From contig JBKDGH010000076.1 in the NCBI GenBank assembly GCA_046336655.1, positions 1 through 13,671 of the forward strand: a stretch of DNA of 13,671 bases, in the 5' to 3' direction. Both the position numbers and the translations under genes were made by a program. The number at the start of each line of letters is the position of its first letter. The stretch's first letter is position 1. A model generated the notes under the pieces. The model saw only the letters and a program-made list of their open reading frames with translations. It was not told the DNA's origin and made no database searches. Source of the DNA: CANGTU01 sp046336655. Lineage in GTDB: Bacteria > Bacteroidota > Bacteroidia > Flavobacteriales_D > Sanyastnellaceae. This document shows, piece by piece, positions 1-6,363 of the stretch.

Positions 1-208
1 CTACACGGAAGATGCCCTCCTTGTTGGACCGGAGTCTCGAACCTCTTCACCTGTGCGCATTCCCAGAGACAAGGAAACGCTTGAACACCCCGACATCAGA
101 GGGCTTTACCCCTGCGGAGAAGGCGCTGGCTATGCCGGAGGTATCGTTTCCGCGGCCATGGACGGCGAGCGCTGTGCGGAACATGCAGCCCGACTTGTGC
201 TCGCCTGA
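1..208 (+). CDS. FAD-dependent dehydrogenase (COG2509-like), C-terminal fragment
   Basis: The frame starting at base 2 is open from the window edge to a TGA at 206-208, giving the last 68 residues of a protein whose start lies outside the window. It contains VGPESRTSSPVRIPRD and then GLYPCGEGAGYAGGI followed by VSAAMDG, the characteristic C-terminus of the large uncharacterised NAD(P)/FAD-dependent dehydrogenases of COG2509; the glycine-rich GEGAGYAGG segment closes the FAD site. Substrate and pathway are unknown for the family. The gene converges with the minus-strand oxidoreductase at 214-1332, with 5 bases between the stops and no visible terminator. An overlapping frame starting at 12 has no recognisable motif and is a shadow. 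Family membership is strong from the motif; nothing can be said about the missing N-terminal part. Confidence 0.85.
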   Translation, partial: YTEDALLVGPESRTSSPVRIPRDKETLEHPDIRGLYPCGEGAGYAGGIVSAAMDGERCAEHAARLVLA

Positions 209-213
209 ACGGG

Positions 214-1332
214 TTATTCACTGAGCACGAGTGCTGCCAGCTCACGACCTATTAATGTCCCGATGGCCACTCCCATGCCTCCCATGCGCACACCGCAGTA
301 GACACCGGGATTCACCTGTTTGACCACTGGTGCTTTCACCGTCCCAAGCCCCATGATGCCGCTCCATGAATAATCGATGGTGTACGAAATTCCCGGCAGA
401 ATCAGTTCATCCAGCGCATGCCGCAAGGCCGACTGAACCGATACTGAACTGCCATGTTCCGAAGTGAATTCATGCTGCAGATCAGTATTGCGGAATCCAC
501 CAATGAGCAAGCGGCCGTGTACATCCCGGAAATAGCCATACCCTTTGTCGAGATGAAACGCGCCCTTCCATTTCAGGGCTGGAATCACAGAAGTCACCAG
601 CACCTGATTGCGGGCAGGCTGCACGTCGATTTCAGGCAGAAGCTGACGGGCAAATCCATTGGTACACACCACCATTTTCCGCGTATAAATCCAATTTCCA
701 TTCAACGCTACACGCCCGCCTTGTGCATTCATTTCCCATTCACCCACCTGCACGCCATGCAGTCTGCGGATGCCCAGCGAATCGGACAGATGCTGCAGCG
801 AGTCAATCAGCATTCCGGTATCCACAGCGCCTTCCAGGCGATTGCGAATCGCCCCGCAAAAAGCCTTCGAATTGAATTCCCCGGTGAGTTCATACGGCGC
901 ATCGCCCAGCTCCAGCTTGAGCCGGTCATTCAGCTCAGGCAGCGCGTCCAGACAATCCTTCATCCAGCCTGATTCGTCATGTCGGAACAGCTCAACTCCA
1001 CCGCAGGGTTCGTAGCCGATGGCCGCATCGCCGAGCAGGTCGCGCAACGCCCGGAGTCCATGGTAGCGCCTGACAGCCAGCTCAATGACGGAGTCAAGAG
1101 GTGACGTGCGGCTGTCATCGAGTAACTCCCCTGCACTTCCGAAGCATGCGAAACCGGCATTGCGCGAGGAAGCACCGCCGGAAACAGGATGCACTTCGAC
1201 CACGAGAATCCGCAACCCCGGCGATGAACGCTTGAGATGGATAGCGGTACTGAGGCCTACGATGCCACTTCCAACCACCAGAATGTCAGCATGATCCAAA
1301 AAAGTCCGCCTTTCCCAATAACTAAATTGCAT
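214..1332 (-). CDS. FAD-dependent oxidoreductase, DAO family
   Basis: This is a 372-residue flavoprotein of the D-amino-acid oxidase/glycine oxidase-like (DAO) fold. Residues 17-31 carry the beta strand and dinucleotide-binding motif (ILVVGSGIVGLSTA, GxGxxG at 21-26), followed by an acidic residue ending the next strand (VVE, 44-46) and ASSRNAG (54-60), usual in this family. The C-terminus has WSGIMGLG (323-330) and PGVYCGVRMGGMGVAIG (342-358), the second FAD-contacting region. Family members oxidise amines or amino acids to imines with O2 or another acceptor; the substrate cannot be read from the sequence. The frame stays open to an ATG at 1428, but that would run into the oppositely transcribed 1398 gene. 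The ATG at 1332, eleven residues before the flavin motif region, is the better start. It is divergent from the 1398 gene and convergent with the preceding fragment. Confidence 0.85.
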   Translation of the reverse strand: MQFSYWERRTFLDHADILVVGSGIVGLSTAIHLKRSSPGLRILVVEVHPVSGGASSRNAGFACFGSAGELLDDSRTSPLDSVIELAVRRYHGLRALRDLLGDAAIGYEPCGGVELFRHDESGWMKDCLDALPELNDRLKLELGDAPYELTGEFNSKAFCGAIRNRLEGAVDTGMLIDSLQHLSDSLGIRRLHGVQVGEWEMNAQGGRVALNGNWIYTRKMVVCTNGFARQLLPEIDVQPARNQVLVTSVIPALKWKGAFHLDKGYGYFRDVHGRLLIGGFRNTDLQHEFTSEHGSSVSVQSALRHALDELILPGISYTIDYSWSGIMGLGTVKAPVVKQVNPGVYCGVRMGGMGVAIGTLIGRELAALVLSE

Positions 1333-1348
1333 ACTTTTACGTTTCGGG

Positions 1349-1376
1349 GTGAAGTGTATCAAACCGACTACTTCAC
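1349..1376. repeat. Inverted repeat in divergent promoter region (possible operator)
   Basis: GTGAAGT at 1349-1355 and ACTTCAC at 1370-1376 are exact reverse complements of 7 bases separated by 14 bases. The pair sits in the 65-base gap between two divergent starts (1332 and 1398), and its spacer contains the candidate -7 box of the minus-strand gene. A dimeric regulator binding here could affect both genes. A hairpin in the 5' leader of the plus-strand transcript is the alternative. Confidence 0.4.
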
Positions 1377-1393
1377 ACCACACAACCTGCAAA
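1360..1393 (-). promoter_or_regulatory. Candidate promoter for the DAO oxidoreductase
   Basis: Read on the minus strand, TTTG at 1393-1390 is followed after 22 bases by TCGGTTTG at 1367-1360. The Bacteroidota housekeeping promoter is TTTG, a spacer of roughly 20 bases, then TAnnTTTG; the -7 box here differs at one position (C for A). It lies 27 bases upstream of the proposed ATG at 1332. This is a consensus match by eye only. Confidence 0.35.
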
Positions 1394-1397
1394 GAAC

Positions 1398-4151
1398 ATG
1401 AAGAACCGGAGATTTCTCCTTCTTTCATTCATCGCACTCCTCATTTCTTCTGGGCTGACGGCACAGAATGAGATGCTTTTGCTGCGCGGAAGCCTCAAGG
1501 ATGAGGCGACGCTAAAGAAACTCGACGGAGTGCAGATCATCGTTTTCCAGAACGGGAGTCAGTTTGACGTAATCGACGCGGGAACATCGGGAAAAATTCA
1601 GGTGGAAGTGCCACTTGGATACAGCTACGACTTCAAATTCAACAAGGACGGTTACATCAGCAAGATCCTGCGCTTTGACACACGAAATATTCCTGCAGAG
1701 GACAAGGCAGGAGGATTTCAGGTTGACCTGAATCTGAACATGTTTGCCATGATTGAAGGATTCAATCTGGACATCATGAAAGAGCCTATTGGATTGGCTA
1801 ATTTCAATGATCAGGAGAACAATATTCTATTTGACTTCAAGTATACCGAGCGCCAGCAGGCCAAAATCAACGCTGAGAAGGAGCGCCTTAAGAAGCTAGA
1901 CCAGGAAGGCGATGCGATGAAGAAGGAATATGACAAACTCATGGCAGAGGGAGATCAGAAGATGATCGAGAAGGAGTTTCAGGAGGCAATGGCCAAGTAC
2001 GACGGCGCATTAAAACTTTTCCCTCAGGACCAACCCGCCAAAACAAAATACGCGGAAGCCAAGGCGAAGTATGACGAAATGATGGCTGCGAAAAAGCGCG
2101 AAGAAGATTACAAGCGCCTGATTGCCGAAGGTGATGCGCACTTCGCTGCCAAAAAATGGAACGAAGCCAAGAAAAGTTTTACCGATGCATCTAACCTGAA
2201 GAAGGAAGAGAAATATCCGAAAGAGAAACTCTACGAGATCAGCAAAATGCTCGATCAGGAAGCCCTTCGCAAGGAATTCGATGCGATCGTGGCTGAGGCA
2301 GATACCAAGTATAACAACAAAGACTATGCGGTTTCAATTGAGAAATACCGCGAGGCACTCAAGATACTCCCCAACGAAACCTATCCCAAGGACCAGATCG
2401 CAAAAGCCCAGACTGCCATTGATGCGATGCTCGCCGATGAGGCAAAACGCAAGCAATTGCAGCAACGATATGATGACCTCATCACACTTGGAAACAAGAA
2501 TATAGGTGAAAAGAAATATGACGCCGCGCTCACCAATTTCGAGGAAGCTTCAAATCTGATGCCCGCGGAAAAACTCCCAAAAGAGAAAATTGCCGAGATC
2601 GAAAAAATTCTCAGGGACCTCCGCAGCAAGGAAGAGCAGGATGCCCTTGCCCGGGACAATGCCGAGAAGGAGCGTATTGACCGGGAATACAACCAGCACA
2701 TTCTGGCAGCAGATAAATTCTATACCGATTCAAAGGAGAAAAACATTGGCCTTCTGGAGTCCGCGAAGCAGGAGTATACCCTTGCCTCCGGTATCAAGCC
2801 TTTGGAGAAATACCCCACCGCGAAGATCAAATCGATTGATGAATTGATTGCACGTATCCGCGCGGAGGAGTCCCTGGCCGCTGATGCGGAATCGAAGAAT
2901 GCGGAACGTTTGCGGCAGGAAGAAGAGCTGCGGAAAAAACGCGAGGAAGCCGAGCGGCTGGCTGCTGAACAGCGCAAAGCGCTGGAGGAAGAGGAAGCAC
3001 GCAAGCGCCGGGAGCGCGAAGCTGCGCAGGCGGCTGAGGAAGAAGCCCGCCGAAACCGCTCAGAGTTTCTGAAGGTTGACAATGCGGAGGAAGAAACCGC
3101 AGAGGCTTTCTTCAGGGAGGCAAAGCGCAGGGAGGAAGAAGCCAAGGCCAAAGCCATGCAGGAAAAAAAGGACCAGTATACTGCGCAAGTTCTGGAGCAA
3201 CAAGGCCGTGCCGAAGATTCGCGCAGGGAGCAACTGGATAACATCAACAGCCAGAAAGACAAACTGAACTCAATCTACCGCACAGGTGACAGTTGGCAGT
3301 CTCGCAGCGTGACTGAAATGGAAGCGGAAAAAGATCAGGACGATAAAAACAAAGCGCAGTATCAGCAGCGTGCACAGGTACGCTCGGACAGGGCTGCGCA
3401 GGAATCGCAGAACAAAAAAGAAAATCAGGACAAACTCTCTGCCAACGACCGCTACCGCCAGCAATCCACCGAAAAGGTGCAGGCGAAGCAGGAAGTGTAC
3501 CGCGAGGCAGATGAGTTGAATCGCAGCAAAGGAGATACTCGTATCGCGGCGAATACAGCACAGGTGGATCGCCGCAAGGAAAATGTCGCAGATATGGCTC
3601 GCGATGGCGAACAGGTGCGCCAACTGAATATTGAGGACGCCACAGAGAAAAAAGAAACTGCCTCTGCACGGGAGCGCGATGTGCGGTCAGCCGCAGATGT
3701 ACGCCTCAGTTCTTCGGAAGGAAATGTGGAGCTTGAAAAACAGCGTGCCCTGCGCGTAGGAGAAGGCAAAGAAAATCTCCAGGAAGGGGAAATCATGGAA
3801 ATCGACAGGCAAAAGCAGAATGCAGTCATGATGTCCATTGAAAAGGAACAGGACGCCAATACCCGGAGACATGCGACCCGCGAAGAGCTTTATGACCGTG
3901 ACTCAGGCTCTGAAAAAACAGATGACGAGTACAAGGCTCCTGCCGGCACCGAGAATCTTCCGGAGGGAGTTACGGAAACCTCATACAATTTTGAAAAGCC
4001 AGATCGCAAGGTTATTGAGCGCATCGTGAAAAGAGGAAACAAGGTAGATACCTATCGCAAAGTGGTTTCAAAAACCGGAGTGTATTATTTCAAGAATAAC
4101 CGCTCCATCACTGAAGAGATATGGACCCGCGAAACGCTCAAGGCGGAATAG
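1398..4151 (+). CDS. Secreted TPR-like repeat and coiled-coil protein, function unknown
   Basis: This 917-residue protein is exported: residues 1-22 form a signal peptide (MKNRRF, hydrophobic core, cleavage near LTA/Q). Residues 27-115 look like a carboxypeptidase-regulatory-like beta domain (LRGSLKDEATLKKLDGVQI, then KDGYISK). Residues 175-487 hold five TPR-like units of about 57-62 residues, most ending in P-K-KI-I, for example YPKEKL (273-278), YPKDQI (329-334) and LPKEKI (393-398). Residues 490-840 are almost entirely Glu, Lys, Arg, Ala and Gln, with an uninterrupted helical region at 495-600, and resemble TolA-like coiled coils only in composition. Residues 848-910 form a compact domain (NLPEGVTETSYNFEKPDRKVI, then VYYFKNNRSITEEIW) that looks conserved and probably folds. 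It probably acts in the periplasm or at the outer membrane as a scaffold; no catalytic motif is visible. aroQ follows after 2 bases, so the two are probably co-transcribed. A weak TACGTTTC box lies at 1338-1345. Confidence 0.85.
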   Translation: MKNRRFLLLSFIALLISSGLTAQNEMLLLRGSLKDEATLKKLDGVQIIVFQNGSQFDVIDAGTSGKIQVEVPLGYSYDFKFNKDGYISKILRFDTRNIPAEDKAGGFQVDLNLNMFAMIEGFNLDIMKEPIGLANFNDQENNILFDFKYTERQQAKINAEKERLKKLDQEGDAMKKEYDKLMAEGDQKMIEKEFQEAMAKYDGALKLFPQDQPAKTKYAEAKAKYDEMMAAKKREEDYKRLIAEGDAHFAAKKWNEAKKSFTDASNLKKEEKYPKEKLYEISKMLDQEALRKEFDAIVAEADTKYNNKDYAVSIEKYREALKILPNETYPKDQIAKAQTAIDAMLADEAKRKQLQQRYDDLITLGNKNIGEKKYDAALTNFEEASNLMPAEKLPKEKIAEIEKILRDLRSKEEQDALARDNAEKERIDREYNQHILAADKFYTDSKEKNIGLLESAKQEYTLASGIKPLEKYPTAKIKSIDELIARIRAEESLAADAESKNAERLRQEEELRKKREEAERLAAEQRKALEEEEARKRREREAAQAAEEEARRNRSEFLKVDNAEEETAEAFFREAKRREEEAKAKAMQEKKDQYTAQVLEQQGRAEDSRREQLDNINSQKDKLNSIYRTGDSWQSRSVTEMEAEKDQDDKNKAQYQQRAQVRSDRAAQESQNKKENQDKLSANDRYRQQSTEKVQAKQEVYREADELNRSKGDTRIAANTAQVDRRKENVADMARDGEQVRQLNIEDATEKKETASARERDVRSAADVRLSSSEGNVELEKQRALRVGEGKENLQEGEIMEIDRQKQNAVMMSIEKEQDANTRRHATREELYDRDSGSEKTDDEYKAPAGTENLPEGVTETSYNFEKPDRKVIERIVKRGNKVDTYRKVVSKTGVYYFKNNRSITEEIWTRETLKAE
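1920..2858 (+). repeat. Five TPR-like protein repeats within the 1398 gene
   Basis: Residues 175-231, 234-290, 291-350, 354-410 and 427-487 can be aligned on the pattern Y-x2-L/I-x2-A/G-D, an aromatic or basic turn, A-x3-Y/F-x2-A, L-x-P, YPK-x-K/Q-I. Unit 5 has an insertion of a few residues (DSKEKNIG). The similarity is at protein level; the DNA of the units has diverged, so these are old duplications and not a recent tandem array. Confidence 0.6.
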
Positions 4152-4153
4152 CC

Positions 4154-4579
4154 ATGAGCAAGCGCATTGCTGTCATCAACGGTCCTAACCTCAATCTTCT
4201 CGGCAAACGAGAGCCGGAGATATACGGTTCACAGGATTTCCCGACTTTTTTCAAGGCACTTCAGGCCTCTTTTCCGGAAACGCACCTCGACTACTTTCAG
4301 AGCAATGTGGAAGGGGAACTAATCAACCGCCTGCATGAAGTGGGATTTGCCTATGACGGAATAATCTTCAATCCCGGAGGTTATTCGCACACCAGCGTAG
4401 CACTGGCTGATGCCATCGCAGCCATTCAGACTCCCGTAGTGGAAGTACATATCAGCAACATATACGCGCGGGAAGAACACCGGCATGTTTCACTCACCGC
4501 AAAACATTGCGCGGGGGTAATTTCAGGATTCGGCTTGTGGTCCTATGAAATGGCACTCCTGCATTTTCTGGATCACTAA
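4154..4579 (+). CDS. aroQ: 3-dehydroquinate dehydratase, type II
   Basis: This 141-residue enzyme removes water from 3-dehydroquinate to give 3-dehydroshikimate, the third step of the shikimate pathway to aromatic amino acids, in the cytoplasm. The type II signature is complete: INGPNLNLLGKREPEIYG has Asn12, the lid arginine Arg19 and the catalytic tyrosine Tyr24; FQSNVEGELI follows at 48-57; FNPGGYSHTSVAL has Asn73 and His79; VEVHISNIYAREEHR has the catalytic histidine His99 and Arg110. Length is typical (140-150 residues). The frame is open back to an ATG at 4121 inside the upstream gene, but MSKRIAVINGPN starting at 4154 matches the family N-terminus exactly. The start lies 2 bases after the stop of the 1398 gene, which suggests one transcript. 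It converges with the 4587 gene, 7 bases apart. Confidence 0.96.
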   Translation: MSKRIAVINGPNLNLLGKREPEIYGSQDFPTFFKALQASFPETHLDYFQSNVEGELINRLHEVGFAYDGIIFNPGGYSHTSVALADAIAAIQTPVVEVHISNIYAREEHRHVSLTAKHCAGVISGFGLWSYEMALLHFLDH

Positions 4580-4586
4580 ACGTTGA

Positions 4587-5159
4587 TCAGGCCTTTTTGC
4601 CAAGCTCGCGGATCCCGCTCTCGATTACTCGTACCAGCAATTCTGCATCGCGCGGATGAAGTTGCTTGCCCAGCTGCACGCGCTGTCCGGAAAAACTAAA
4701 CCCTATTTTCTCTCCTCCCATGATCCAGAAACTGTCGTCGAGAAAGGCGAGAAAACTGGTCGGACTGCGGGTGATGAGTCCCAGTTTAAAAATGTGATGC
4801 ATGGCAAAATTCTCCTTGCGGCCTCTGTTCCAGAATGCATTCTGAATGGTAAGTCTGCCGGGCTCCATGACAATGATCTCTCTGCCGGCAATGCGCCATA
4901 AAAACACCTTGAGAATGCGCACGAAAAAATAAAGCCAAACTGCAGTGCAGATGATGAAGAATATCCTGTCTGAATTGGCTTGGGCAATGATGAGGTAATA
5001 GATGAATACTGCGCCGCAGAAACCCCAGCCCGCGAGCCAGGCGAGCAGCAGCGACTCCTGCCAACGCTCTATCCGCTGTGAAATCTGCACTTCAATCCGC
5101 TGCGGGGAGCGAATTACTTTAATCCGCTTGCCGATAAATTTAGGCTCTGACTGATTCAT
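4587..5159 (-). CDS. Two-helix membrane protein with possible PH-like domain, function unknown
   Basis: This 190-residue protein starts with a basic stretch (KRIKVIRSPQRIEVQ, 11-25), then two hydrophobic segments, about 36-59 and 66-90, that are good membrane spans. The remaining 100 residues are soluble and strand-rich (REIIVMEPGRLTIQN, then KENFAMHHIFKLGLI and GEKIGFSFSGQRVQLGKQL), ending in a helix (DAELLVRVIESGIRELGKKA). The layout of a membrane hairpin followed by a beta-rich domain ending in a helix recalls bacterial PH-like (DUF304-type) proteins, but this is inference from shape, not a recognised motif. Its ATG (5159-5157) overlaps the bshA TGA (5158-5156) as ATGA, so translation is probably coupled to bshA. 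No catalytic residues stand out. I do not recognise the family with certainty. Confidence 0.8.
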   Translation of the reverse strand: MNQSEPKFIGKRIKVIRSPQRIEVQISQRIERWQESLLLAWLAGWGFCGAVFIYYLIIAQANSDRIFFIICTAVWLYFFVRILKVFLWRIAGREIIVMEPGRLTIQNAFWNRGRKENFAMHHIFKLGLITRSPTSFLAFLDDSFWIMGGEKIGFSFSGQRVQLGKQLHPRDAELLVRVIESGIRELGKKA

Positions 5160-6295
5160 ACGGGTTGCAACACCTGGTTATACACTTGCTCATACATCGG
5201 TAAAATCCGCTCCATGCTGAATTCCTTCGCGCGATCAAGCGCCTTCTGCCTGAAACGCTCAAGACGAGTCATATCGCCGAGCAGATAAACGGAATTCTTG
5301 ATCATGTCCTCTACATCCCCCACATTGCTCATCATACCAGTCACTCCGTGGCGGTTTACCTCCGGCAGGCCACCCGTGTTGGTCGAAATCACCGGTACGC
5401 CGTGAGCCATGGCCTCAAGCGCGGATAATCCGAAACTTTCCGATTCAGAAGGAAGAATAAACAAATCGGCAATTGAGAGAATCTCCATGGGATTCTTCAC
5501 ATTTCCAAGGAACACCACTTCATCACAGAGATGATGCTCACGGCAAAATTGCTCGGCACGTGAGCGCTCCGGGCCATCGCCCACCATGACTAATTTGCTT
5601 TTGACCTGCTTTCTGATACCAGCGAAAATTTCCACTACTTCGTGAATGCGCTTCACCGGCCGGAAGTTGGAGATGTGCACAAGGATGCGCTCATCGGCCT
5701 CCGCATACTCTGAGCGAAGATCTTCCTGTCCGCGCATATCCGTCTTGCCGAGATGGATGAAGTTCGGGATGACCTCGATCTCGCGGTTGATTCCGAAAAG
5801 CTTGTAGGTATCCAGACGAAGGCTTTGTGACACAGCCGTCACTGCATCACTCTTGTTGATAGCAAACGAAATCACCGGCTCAAAGGAGGCGTCCTTACCG
5901 AGAAGGGTGATGTCGGTGCCGTGAAGGGTTGTTACCACAGGCACGTGAATGCCCTCCTCTGCCAGCACCTGCTTCGCGGTGATAGCGGCCGACGCATGCG
6001 GAATAGCATAGTGTACATGCAGCAGATCCAGCTTTTCATATTTCGCCACATCCACCATCTTGCTGGCAAGTACCAGTTCATAGGGTGGATACAAAAACAG
6101 CGGATAGTCGCTCACATTCACCTCGTGATAGCGGATGTTCTTGCGTGCTCCGCCCAGACGGACAGGCTGACTGTACGTGATGAAGTGAATCTCGTGACCT
6201 TTTTCGGCGAGCGCTTTGCCCAGCTCTGTGGCCACGACACCACTACCTCCAAAGGTGGGATAGCACACAATACCGATCTTCAATGAATTAAACAT
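5156..6295 (-). CDS. bshA: N-acetyl-alpha-D-glucosaminyl L-malate synthase (bacillithiol synthesis)
   Basis: BshA is a GT4 (GT-B fold) glycosyltransferase that joins GlcNAc from UDP-GlcNAc to L-malate, the first step in bacillithiol synthesis in the cytoplasm. The 379 residues match the family closely: KIGIVCYPTFGGSGVVATELG (6-26) is the diagnostic N-terminus, then HVHYAIPHA (93-101), LHGTDITLLG (124-133), SNFRPVKR (209-216), GDGPER (239-244) and SESESFGLSALEAMA (283-297) with the GT4 E-x7-E pair Glu286/Glu294. The frame is open to a TTG at 6331, but the ATG at 6295 puts the conserved motif at the usual distance from the start. bshB and bshC are not in the window. The gene lies 68 bases downstream of the NagZ-like fusion and overlaps the next gene by 4 bases, consistent with one minus-strand transcript. 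Confidence 0.95.
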   Translation of the reverse strand: MFNSLKIGIVCYPTFGGSGVVATELGKALAEKGHEIHFITYSQPVRLGGARKNIRYHEVNVSDYPLFLYPPYELVLASKMVDVAKYEKLDLLHVHYAIPHASAAITAKQVLAEEGIHVPVVTTLHGTDITLLGKDASFEPVISFAINKSDAVTAVSQSLRLDTYKLFGINREIEVIPNFIHLGKTDMRGQEDLRSEYAEADERILVHISNFRPVKRIHEVVEIFAGIRKQVKSKLVMVGDGPERSRAEQFCREHHLCDEVVFLGNVKNPMEILSIADLFILPSESESFGLSALEAMAHGVPVISTNTGGLPEVNRHGVTGMMSNVGDVEDMIKNSVYLLGDMTRLERFRQKALDRAKEFSMERILPMYEQVYNQVLQPV

Positions 6296-6363
6296 GGAAT
6301 GTAAAAGACAAAGGTCGGTGAGCCTGTTCAATAAAGGCCAAAAAATCCTCGCACAGAGTTGGA

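Noticed and set aside
12..224. 70-codon plus-strand open frame at the window start
   Set aside because: It overlaps the COG2509 C-terminus in another frame, shows no motif, and its end crosses into the convergent oxidoreductase gene.
454..972. 172-codon plus-strand open frame
   Set aside because: It is antisense to the DAO oxidoreductase, which has clear flavin motifs, and has no domain of its own.
1920..2858. CRISPR or DNA tandem repeat
   Set aside because: The repetition is visible only in the protein; DNA of the units has diverged and there are no identical repeats with spacers.
2381..3859. Several minus-strand frames rich in Ser, Phe and Arg
   Set aside because: They are the complement of Glu/Lys/Ala-rich codons in the 1398 gene; the composition explains both their length and their sequence.
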